Positions 20,097 through 29,466 of a stretch of 64,000 bases of DNA are shown piece after piece. Position 1 is the stretch's first letter. Every line of letters starts with the position of its first letter. Source of the stretch: Phymatolithon calcareum (lineage: Eukaryota > Rhodophyta > Florideophyceae > Hapalidiales); contig OZ345356.1 of NCBI GenBank assembly GCA_977006965.1, forward strand, positions 2,108,001 through 2,172,000, written 5' to 3'. The notes beneath the pieces are model-generated. The model did not search any database, was not told the DNA's origin, and saw nothing but the letters and a program-made list of their open reading frames with translations. The position numbers and the translations under genes are program-made.

Positions 20097-22215
20097 ATTG
20101 TAGGTTTTTATTTTAGAAGCCCTCAACGCCGGTATTCACCAACACCAGAGCAGCTTCCCGTTCATACTGCCATCTCATTACCCAATCAGATCACATTACG
20201 CTATCATTTCTTCTAACATATGGATTTCCAAGGTTAAAAGTTTGTCAATCGCCGTTTTCGTCCCTTCTTCCCAAGATTCTTCTGCTCTTGGACTTGTTAA
20301 ATTTCGCTTTCGAGTTTTCAGATTCTCTTCGAAGACTCTGCTCTTAGTGGTGGGAAGCGGCCAAAGAACCACTTGACTGCTAGGAGTCGGTGTTTCCTCG
20401 ATAGAATTTGGAGTACAGGGCTTACTTTCTCCGTAGTATCGACGGCAATTTTTCTCTCTTTTTCTTCTTCCTTTTCAATCCATTCCTGTCGTCGGCGGTG
20501 GCTCTCGTGTTTGTGGGTCACCAGCCCTCGTACGGCTCGCTCGGTACTGCCTCTTAGAAGCTCCTGCTCCTGCAGATAGCGGATATCCCTCTCTGCTTGC
20601 TATATGTCCCCTTCTTTTCCTGCGTAATTTGCTTCCTTCTCGATTTCGTCCTTCCCTCGTATGAGCCTCTGTGCGAAGTGCTCTCCGAGTTGCACTCTTC
20701 TTATCTTTGGTGGAGTAATTCTGCAGAGGGCTCGCATTCGGGCGTGCAATCGTTTCGCGTAGTTACCGAAGGCAACAGAGTAGAACAGACCCTCCGCTTG
20801 ATTAATCTGCGCTTCGACTGAGTTTGTCCATGGTGTGAGGTGTATCGCGTACTCCCATCTGCATTGCACAAGAGCCTTATACATTGCTATGTTCTTGGCA
20901 GTAGCTAGTCCTTGCGCTTGGACTCCCAGGTCTTTTAGTCCCATGCTGATTCCCTTCGCCGCGTTGATGCGCTTTAGTGTTGCGTGGTGGGTTACTCCCA
21001 TGTTGTCGATCGTGGTTCCCAGGTATTCCAGTAGGCGGGTTTCGTGGAACTCCTGGCCTGAGAGCCGGAACTTGCGTTTGAATAATCCAGGATAGATAAG
21101 AACTTCGCTTTTTCCTTTCTTAGTGTTCCATGTCATTCCATTTTCTGTGGCCCAGCTCGTCGCCGTATCCAAAAGCCATTGCATACCATCGGAATTGGCG
21201 GCTTGGAGCTGCACATCGTCCGCGAAAAGTATCGCGGGGTGCTTCGACATATGCCGAGGTGCTTTTTCCATTGCTAACGCGAATGCGTCCATGAATAAGT
21301 TGTACAAGCAGGGGCTCAGGGGCGATCCTAGGGGGACTCCGCGGTCAATAAGGAGTCACTTCTTTTCCTCGTCTCCGGCCGTTGTAATCCAGGATGGTTT
21401 GAGCAGGAATCTGACCATCTCCGCTAAGTCTGCGGGTAGGCATTTGTCCACACGCTTCTGGAGTTTGTCCCTAGGAACCCGATCGTAAGCCGCCGAGAGA
21501 TCGAGAACGGCTACAAAGCGGTGTCCCTTCTTCATTGTGCTCTTGGACCTTAGTATCGCGAGCTCTGTCCCCTTATTTCTTTGGAATCCTAATTGGAAGT
21601 GGTGAAACTTGTACCGGCTGCGTATCGCCGAGTCCACGGCAGCGTCAATTATTTTCCGCACTTGGCTTAGGAGCGATATCGGTCTGTAGTTCCCAGCTTC
21701 GTGTGTCACTCCTTTCTTGTAAATCGGAATCAGCGTCCCTCTTCGCCAAGCCGTCGGGATGCATTTCAGCTTGCCGCACATCTCCCATAGGGACACAATC
21801 AGGTTCCCGCTCATTTCCGGATTTGCTTGGAGCATTTCAACTCCGATCCTGTCAGGCCCAAGTGCTTTTCCTCGTGGTGCTCGCCGGACTGCACTTTTGA
21901 TCCCTTCCCGAAGTTTCTTTGACACTGTGAAATGACTTAGGGTTGGGTTCCAGGCTTTCTCTGCTTTGCATACGTTGGCAATATGGGCTGTGAACATGTG
22001 GGGGCGCACGGGAGGCCCCCAGCGCTCGATTAATCCCTCTTCGTTTCCGCTTACATCTTAAGATTTTTCTCAGCGTCTCCATGGCTTTGCGGAGCGACTG
22101 ATCTTCAACATCATCGATGTATTTGGTATACTGTCCGGTTTTCGCCTTTCGTATTGCCGCGCGCATTTCGTTTCGGAACTTCTTGTATGTTTTCCAGTCC
22201 TCCCACAAGCCGTAG
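20097..22215 (-). mobile_element. LINE family 1-beta, reverse strand, reverse transcriptase mostly intact
   Basis: From 22208 downward there is a basic linker, then the reverse transcriptase. Motifs are GKALGPDRIGVEMLQANPEM, NYRPISLLSQVRKIIDAAVD, LDLSAAYDRVPRDKLQKRV, LLIDRGVPLGSPLSP and LFADDVQLQAANSDGMQWLL. The C-terminal KALVQCRWEYAIHLTP and VKWFFGRFPPL end at 20318. One frameshift lies near 22000. From there only TGA 21356-21358 (Trp in the copy near 16770) and TAG 20600-20602 interrupt about 560 codons. The tail GAGGGCTTCTAAAATAAAAACC ends near 20097. The endonuclease is missing, so it is 5'-truncated. Confidence 0.83.
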
Positions 22216-23507
22216 GCGAGACCCTACGTCACGAGTAGGGGGGGACACCAGCTAGCGATCGACGATCGGTTGGCATCTCCGCGAAACGTAATAGTAGTCC
22301 GACGAGCACTACGTTTGGCACTTGCAGGTTACCGGCCCAAGTTATGTCCCCGTCCACGACCGGAGCGCGTTCCTGTTCCACTCCGTGTACCGGAAGTGAA
22401 TCGTATCGATATACGGTTCAGTCAAGTTCATCAACCTGCGAGCGTCGTAATTAGCGGTCCGCGGCTTACCATCTTGAAGACCAGCGACAGGTTGCGAATA
22501 ATGAAAACAAAAATTGGGGACGTATATGAAGGAGCACTTGAACGTACTAAGAATTCTTGGTATCGATGGTTGACCCTTTCTGATATAAATATGTGCAGAG
22601 ATTTGGGTTGTCGGGTTTCGCTGAAGTGGCTTGTTTGTGATGCGAAATGAATTCACAGAACATTTATGATATTCGGATGACTAGACTGCTAGTCCTTCAC
22701 TGGAGTCCTCACTCTCCTTGCATTTTCTGCGGCCGTGCCCTCAAGACAAGGTCAGATTGTAAATGAACTTCTTTGAATTTTCATGTACCTTAGCTATAAG
22801 GAGACACTCTCTCAGGTGCAATGATAATTGACAAAGTGTGGAGTTACATACTTGACTGACACAGAACACAGTGTCGTTATCAGGTCAGTCGCACTACAGA
22901 TAGTACACGTAGTACACGTTAGCTCTGCATTCGATCTCCAGCAGACATTACTTAGCTCAAGCTCCATCTGAGCTTCAGAATCCGAGAGAGGCAAGTCACG
23001 TTTACCAGTTCATTACATGTTCGTAGAGGTATGTCGGCCACATGGTGGGGATGATAGTGCAACTTCTCAGCCTGAAAATCTCCGCCTTCTGAATCTTTAC
23101 TCTAAAGCAGTCGTCTTAACAAACGATTCTCAACAACTATTGTCGTGAATGACACATAGAATCGAAATACAATCGTCCTCAACCATTCAGAATTAGGACT
23201 GAGAGCAAAGCTATAAGAATAGGAATCATGGTGTCATTTGACCTCCAGTTGGGGTAGCTAACCACCTTTACAATAAACTACAATACTTCGACAAAAGAAA
23301 AGCTTTTTTCATATTGACAAAGTCCGTTGAGCGTGCCAATTTAAAGATGGTCGGCGATATTGCCCAACAAGGAAAGATATTCGTGCGCTCTAAGTCCACG
23401 ATTTGGGATGAACTTTATATGAAATCGAAGCTTTGGAGCAACTAGGCGAATGCCTTTACAAGTTGATCCTTTTGCACTTTTTTCATCAGACTGCTGCTAC
23501 TGTGCGA
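22216..23507. other. no supported gene
   Basis: No convincing ORF, RNA or element end was seen. A short segment at 23155-23195 (AATCGAAATACAATCGTC...CAACCATTCAGAAT) repeats 345-380, where it lies between two LINE pieces. An open stretch at 22270-22650 lacks any ATG near its start and has no recognisable motif. Confidence 0.5.
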
Positions 23508-23843
23508 CTAGCGCCAGTGTCTGCTATTCTCTAATATTTCCAATAATTTGATATGTCTATACATCATATCTGACTGAGCTTGCATAATGTCCAAGAGCTC
23601 ATCGAGGAGGGTCGCTTGGCTTCTTCTGAAGATGTTCTTCTGAGCACGCTCAGCATTGGACGAGCTTTCTATTGGTGATTCTGCCTCGTCTGAATGTTTT
23701 AGAGCAATTTTAGATCTTCTTTTCCGTGGCCGAGCAGAGCCTGGAGAATCAACATCAAAAATATCAGGGGATCTCTTCATGCCGCCCGTAGCAGAGGGAG
23801 TTAACGACCGATTGGCATGTGGGCTGGTCATGACTTTGTCCAT
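23508..23843 (-). CDS. hypothetical protein, 111 aa
   Basis: I do not recognise it. The first ATG on this strand is at 23841-23843 (MDKVMTSPHANRS); the frame is open slightly further but only with a TTG. The N-terminal half is Ser/Pro-rich with a basic patch RPRKRRSK that could be a nuclear signal. The C-terminal 35 residues (ATLLDELLDIMQAQSDMMYR and on) are hydrophobic-heptad-like and may form a coiled coil. This layout is common in C-termini of transposon-associated DNA-binding proteins, but there is no direct evidence. The upstream sequence is A/T-rich without an obvious promoter. Confidence 0.35.
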   Translation of the reverse strand: MDKVMTSPHANRSLTPSATGGMKRSPDIFDVDSPGSARPRKRRSKIALKHSDEAESPIESSSNAERAQKNIFRRSQATLLDELLDIMQAQSDMMYRHIKLLEILENSRHWR

Positions 23844-23879
23844 TTCTCTGTCCAAGTCGTTTTGTGAAACTCGATAGTA

Positions 23880-24471
23880 GACATCTCTCCGCGTACGAAT
23901 GTTACTGAATTTTTACGGTCGTAAAGTTTTTGTTATTTCGACGACACGTCTCGAAATTGTGCGTTTTTGACTCATTTCTCAAATGGTGTGTATGAAGGAT
24001 TCGCTAGATTATTAAAACAGACCAGGGGTGTATTTTTCTAGTCCACTGAATCGTGTTACACCAACAAGAAAAGAAACTCTTCCATAGACGAAATCCAGCC
24101 AAAACATCTTGGCATTTGGAAAGTTGCCGCAAGCGTCCGCAGATGCGTTGATAACTTTTAAATAAAAATCTACCTCTCTTCTCTTCTTCTCGATTATTAA
24201 AACAAGCGCTTCTGTGATTATGATACTAAAGGCTCTGCGGTTTACTTTTCTTTAGTAAAATTGAAGATCTCTAAAATACAAATTCAGACCGCATATCATT
24301 CTGAGCAGGCCTTAAGAAGATCAGTGCGTCTCACTGGAAACATTTTTCTCTTATAGGTGCTTTTGGAACTTGGTGAACACATCTTAAACAGAGCCGTATC
24401 CTGGCATTCATTCATTTTGCGATTCCCCTTGTGGGGCTAGCTACACTTTGAGGGCCTAAGCTTGTTCCATT
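23880..24471. other. A/T-rich stretch with one LINE-tail fragment
   Basis: The only recognisable item is a type-B LINE tail at 24130-24178 (+): GTCCGCAGATGCGTTGATAA, then TTTTAAATAAAAATC. The same tail in degraded form lies at 44625-44650, and its last bases at 35195-35216. No gene was seen. Confidence 0.45.
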
Positions 24472-24843
24472 CTAATCTATTTGCTGCAAGTTTGACTGCT
24501 GCTTGCACGTCGAGGTCCGGGAAGTCACCAAAGATTGCATCTGGAGTTGGTCGGACGAAGTGAAGAAGCACTTGACCAACCAAGCACAGACCTTGCCCAT
24601 ATCTTCGCAAGTCTGTGGGGCTTTTAAATAAACTGAAGGAAAAAAAACTTGACGAACCAAGCGACTTTCGTCCATCCTAAGGATGTGCCCGAGCCAGCTC
24701 CATCCTATGTCTTTCGCGCACAATATCACATCGATAGTGGGGTCCCTAGACTCATCGACAATTGGTCTTCCCGATATTCTGGACAACATCTTGGCGCCTG
24801 TGGATCTGAGTTTATTTCGAACATTCGTACCCTGGCAATGCAT
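24472..24843 (-). pseudogene. LINE reverse-transcriptase C-terminal remnant (third family)
   Basis: The reverse strand encodes ISGRPIVDESRDPTIDVI and SWLGHILRMDESRLVRQVFF. The pattern W-L-G-H-x-L-R-M-D is characteristic of the region after the polymerase domain in many LINEs. It is distinct from families 1 and 2 in the window. It is interrupted at 24586-24646 by a short LINE-tail insertion that changes the downstream frame. The rest of the element is absent. Confidence 0.6.
24586..24646 (+). mobile_element. 61-base LINE-tail insertion with target-site duplication
   Basis: The insert reads CCTTGCCCATATCTTCGCAA, GTCTGTGGGGCTTTTAAATA and ends in an A run. It is flanked by 16-base copies ACTTGAC(C/G)AACCAAGC at 24570-24585 and 24647-24662, with one mismatch. 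It is the same tail as at 16448-16528. Confidence 0.85.
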
Positions 24844-24885
24844 CTTAGTTTTTTAAAACTAAGATGCATTGCCAGGATACGAATG
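24822..24885. repeat. near-perfect hairpin, 31-base arms
   Basis: Arms 24822-24852 and 24855-24885 are inverted copies with one mismatch and a two-base loop. The arm contains CCTGGCAATGCATCTTAG. The left arm is the beginning of the reverse-strand LINE remnant, so this looks like a head-to-head junction of two copies. A related single arm lies near 44205-44225. Confidence 0.75.
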
Positions 24886-25231
24886 AAATTAGAATGGATT
24901 TTGGAAAGGGTGCAGAGAGTCGCAGCTTGAAAATTGTCGGCAGTTACACGAGTTCGTTTCCAAGCAGCGTGACTGGACCACGAAAATCGCTAAGGACAAC
25001 ATGAGTAAATGAATCCGCACAGGAAGTTTTTGAAGCGGAGGTCTTTGCCGCCATTCATGCCCTTCCAAGAAGTGCTGAAGCTCGCCTTTGTTCGTGGAAT
25101 CACGATTCGATGGTTAACTGGTAGGAGGAAGGGGGAGATGCATTGGTGCTCTTGAGGAAAATGCGCGAAGGTATTGGGAAAGGATACGGAAAATTTGTGG
25201 CCCTATGGATCACGCGATGTCCAATGAAACA
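24886..25231 (+). repeat. repeat shared with 44330-44520
   Basis: The segment with GAGGTCTTTGCCGCCATTCA, then CGATGGTTAACTG, aligns with GCGGTCTTTGCAGCAGTTCA and AAGATGGTTAACTG at 44396-44470. Partial frames such as VFEAEVFAAIHALPRS are readable but broken. It leads into a family-2 LINE fragment in one case, and lies just upstream of one in the other. Confidence 0.45.
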
Positions 25232-25450
25232 GTATTCGTGACGACGGGCTTCTAGAGCGATTCAAAATCGCAAGCGCAAAAATAGGGCTCATGAGCAACC
25301 TACGAATGACAAGAAGAGGATATAGCACCGCAATGAGCATCAGGCTATTCAATGCTTTTATTAGGCCAGTCTATGAGTACGCTGCGCATGTAACACCCGA
25401 CACAATCGGTGTATCGAAAACACATGGTACCTTCCCAATAAATCCATTTT
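25232..25450 (+). mobile_element. LINE family 2, internally deleted fragment
   Basis: Bases 25232-25415 match 14365-14545 (RRGYSTAMSIRLFNAFIRPV, YEYAAHVTPDTIGVS). They are then joined directly to the element's extreme 3' end (CATGGTACCTTCCCAATAAATCC, matching 15168-15190). About 600 bases of the C-terminus are missing. Confidence 0.7.
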
Positions 25451-27220
25451 AATACGATGCCCAATGAGATTTTCGTCAAAAGAATTTAATAGTTTTGACA
25501 GGAGAATGTTAGGAGGGGGACAAAATCAGAAACTTGATGTTTCAAACATTTTATTAGAAATGTGGCCTGCGATGTGTCATGTTAAATATGAGGAAATCTT
25601 TTTATCAAAAATTAAGTGATGAAGCTCGATTCTTGCAGCGCTGTGACAGAGCCGTCGTTCGGCGACGGCCAATGGAATTGTGCCAGGACATGTAGAGCTG
25701 TAAGCATCCTGGGGATAGTAGAGTTGGAGAGCAGTAAACGATGCTGTGCCATGTCGGATTCCGAGGCGCTTGTGCGCGCGCTTTCGTGATTAGCTGATGA
25801 AATTGTGGCAACGTGGCCGCAAATGATAGATTATATTTCGCAGAAATGGAATATGCGAGCACGTCTCTCAAGCGAGGACCACCGACGGATGAGCGCGCGA
25901 CCGAGCCCATTGTTCCAGCCCAGAACTCACGGCTGATTGAAGCCCGGGCTCGTCAGACGAGCTACTCGCCTCCGAGAACGTTCCGCTCGCGTCCATCGCT
26001 GTTGCGCACAACAAAAGACGCCAACCGCACCTCCTAGTCTTTCGTTTCATTAATATTTAACCTTTTTTCTAAAAAAATTATTAAATCCCCCCAGGCGCAC
26101 AACGAGTACATTTCGAATTTTCGCAGGCAACTTTTGAAAATCACGAAAGCCATGGGCGCGAAACGTGCACTTTTTGTGCACAGTACACAGGCAGAGCTCG
26201 AAAACCTAGTTCTCTATTATTTCTCTACAGAATGGGATCCAGCAACGAGAGACTTCGCTGCAGTACGGTCCATAATGTACGCGACCTGTATGCTGGATTT
26301 TTTCTATCAATTGGCTACGTTTATGATACATTTTCGCCTTACTTTCCCTGCTTCATGCGGACGCCACATAGGCTTATCATTAAAATTCGGTATGACACCC
26401 GTCCTACTTTTTCCCCTAATTCAGCGCGGAGCCGCAACCGCATACTTTCCGGTTTCATATTGTATACGTACGGGCATGTCGTGAGCCCAACCGTATATTT
26501 TATCTCTGAAACTCACCGTAAATTTTGACTGTATTCAGCGCTACGGATGGATCAGTATGAGAATCGCGTATTCCATGTGATATTTCAATTCATCAGGTAC
26601 CTTGCGCATGATTTGGAGAGTAGAGATAAGCCGTCATTCTGCAGTAAGTCAGGATTGGATGATGTCGCGCTCATCATCACCGACATTATCATCGAGCTCG
26701 TCGTCTTCCTCAAAAAACGATTTCATCTGTGCTATGTCTTTCGTGCTGTCTCGTTATTCTGCGCCTCGGCGTCAGCGCCTTCGCCGAGGACGCATCGGTT
26801 CAGCGCGAGGAAGGGCATCCAATCGTTCGGATTTGCGCATCCAAGCGGCGTTCAATTTAGACAGAAATTTCTTCTGCCGGTTTACACCTGGCCCTCCCGC
26901 GGCAGCAGAATCAAGGGTCAAGCAAACCTTTCATATGGCTGTCCATGAGCCATGGCTAGGGCGCGGTTTCGGTTTCCCGCACGCGCACTAGCGGAAAATG
27001 CAAAGTTCTTCGCGGGAGACTTACACTCTCGCAGACATCGATGCCGTAGAGCAACCAATCAAGATCGAACAATTCAGCACTACAAAAGATAGGGATGTGG
27101 TCGAACACGCCACTTACAAGTTCGGTTTGTGGTTGGTTTGACCACATCCGAATTCTTTTGCGGATAGTGCACGGCGCATGCTTGGAGGAGGAGCCGCAGA
27201 AAAAAGTTTTTCCGAGGAGG
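25451..27220. other. no supported gene
   Basis: Several open frames of 60-130 codons occur on both strands (for example around 25813-26037, 26134-26484 and 26547-26948), but they overlap each other and lack recognisable motifs. On the reverse strand near 26600-26900 short coding-like runs such as MKSFFEEDDELDDNV are separated by stops and may be a relic. GC content varies strongly across the stretch. Confidence 0.4.
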
Positions 27221-27227
27221 ATAGATT

Positions 27228-27345
27228 CTCATTGGTTACATTTTTACATCTACATTTTGTGCGGATATTAATTGGCTGCTTGCAGTAACAAGATAAGGTT
27301 CAACAGGGTGGATTTGCATTGAGGTGAGGGATCACTCGAAAATAC
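27228..27345. repeat. segment shared with the second Helitron copy
   Basis: AGATTCTCATTGGTTACATT at 27228 and AAGATAAGGTTCAACAGGGT near 27290 recur in the same order and closer together at 31606-31680, which lies just inside the 5' end of the second Helitron. It is probably a Helitron-derived fragment. Confidence 0.5.
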
Positions 27346-29440
27346 AATTTGTCATGTGACATAAGGTCGGAAAGTACACGCGTACACATATGTAGATGGG
27401 GAGTGAGAGAAGAGGCGTACCTGAGGAATGGGTCGCAAAGGAGAAGAGGTGGGTGCAGCAACAGGAATACCGGAGGTGGAAGGGGTAGATGGGGACTTCC
27501 ATAAGGGCAGCATCAGAGGAAAAGGAAAAAAGAAAGTGGGCAAGGGGAAAATGAGGTGTGGCACAAGGTCTAAAAAGGGAGTCATAAGAAGGGCACGAAG
27601 ATAAAATGGGGCGTGACAAGGAGAGCAGTAAGAGGAAAAGGGGTAAAAAGTGGCAGATAATGAAGTCGAAAGAGGAAGGAACGGCACAAATGGGAGAAAG
27701 GTGTCAAATGGAAGTGACACAAAGGTGAAATTAGTGGGCTTAAGATTTGTGAGAGAAGTTCGAAGAACGGCACAAGAGGAGAATGTAGAGTGACACAAGG
27801 GCGCAAGGAGTAGAAGTATAGTGCCGCGACGGGCTTACTAAGGAAAAAAGAGGCGGTAAAAGGCTGCGCAATTAGTAAATGAAGACAAATAGAGTAAAAG
27901 AGTAATGAAAAGAAGGACACAAGGAGTACAAGAGGGGTTAAGACAAGGTCAAAAGGAATAAAAAAAGAGTGATACAAAGCGCACAAGGGGTAGAAGCCAT
28001 GTTCCAAGAAGAACAAAGGGGAAAAAGCGGACAAGTAGTGAGGGCACAAGAGATACAATGTGAGTGACACAAGGGAAAGAAAGGTTAAAACGGAAATAAA
28101 ACGAAGCTCGTAAAGATGGCAATGGAATGTCCCAAGTGACGAAAAGAGTAAGCGCAGAGTGAAAAAAAGAGTGAATAAAAAAGTGGAGTGTAACAGGGGC
28201 GGACAGGGGGGCAACGAGAGCGGCGGTGTATAGCATGCGAGTAATGAGAAGTGTGGTGGATGAGCAGAGCAAGGAGCGAAATGTGGGGATAATCGAGCGC
28301 AGCACAATGACACATGAAGGGGAGCAAGAAAATGAGAGTGGCACGCTGGGTAGAGCAGGACACAAGACTCACAAGATTGGCGAACAAGGGTTAGCGGAAG
28401 GTAAGAATACAGAACATGGGGATAGAAGGGCGACGGATAAAGACGGTAAATAGGAGGACTGGGTTTTTCGGATAAAGGATAGAAGCATGCTGCTTTTTTG
28501 GGTCCAGGGGCATAAGGATTGACAAGAAGGGCACAATAAGTCAAACAGAGAAAGGTGAAAGGGTAGACCGAAGTGAGAAATGGAACGGAGGAATGGAAAA
28601 GTGAATTTCACAAGAGGCGTTCCAGTGGCCACGGCGTGAAACAAAAGAAAATATCTGACTGAAGCAAAGAGCGTCAAGTGAAGCAAGAGACGAGAACGAC
28701 ACAAGGGGGAGGGAGTGGTAAAATTGGAGTGACACAAAAGACGCACCAGGCGTAAGGGAGTGACAAAGGTGTGTAAGGAATGGGCTCGAGGGATATAGGG
28801 GAGGTTCAAGACGGGTACAATAGGAAAATGGAGATGGACAAAACGGGGGAAAAGAGTAGAAGAGGAGTGGTACAAGGGGCTTAACAACGGAAAGAGAGCG
28901 GGACAAAGTTCCGTAAGGAGTAAATTGAGAGAAACGCAAAGAGTTAAAGGGGAGTGACGACAAGGGCACAGGGGGTAGAAGCGGAAAGGGGGAAAAAGGG
29001 ACGAGCACAAGTGATGAAATGGAAGGTATGCAAAACGCGGAAGAGATAAAGCGAGAGCGACACGAGGGGCATATCGAGGCAGCGGAGTGATGAAATTGTC
29101 GAAAGCAGTAAGCGGAGAGTGGCACAAAGGGTGAATAGGAAAAATACAGAGTGACAGAGGGCGGATGGAGGAGGAAGGAGAGAGCTGATACACAGCACGC
29201 GAGTAATTACAAGTGTGGCGGATCACTAGGCGAAGAGTGAAATTTGGGGCTGACGGAGTGCAGACTAGTGACGCATGGAGCGGAGCAAGGACGCAAGCTG
29301 GAACGTTGGGCAGATCAGGACACGGGATTCACACGAGGAGCGGACAAGGGTTAGGGGAGGGTAAATTTGCAAATCATTGAGCCGGGAGGGGAACGGAGAA
29401 GGACAATAAATTGGAGTAATAGATCTTTTGTTTAAGTTCT
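27346..29440. repeat. 2.1-kb purine-rich degenerate tandem repeat
   Basis: The + strand is mostly A and G, with endlessly varied GTGACACAAGGG, GGCACAAGG and GTAGAAG words. The words return about every 20-35 bases without an exact unit. On a larger scale 28190-28460 and 29150-29420 are diverged direct copies about 960 bases apart, sharing CGGACAAGGGTTAG-like and GCGAGTAAT words. The long open frames on the reverse strand (up to 320 codons) are Ser/Leu/Pro/Phe/His-rich translations of this tract and are not credible genes. Confidence 0.7.
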
Positions 29441-29466
29441 CCAGACTTTACGCTATTCATTTTCTA

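Noticed and set aside
22270-22650. 126-codon forward frame
   Set aside because: It begins without an ATG, has no motif, and follows directly on LINE debris.
27582-29226. Long reverse-strand open frames of 320 and 285 codons
   Set aside because: They are translations of the purine-rich repeat; composition is almost only Ser, Leu, Pro, Phe and His, and neighbouring frames are equally open.
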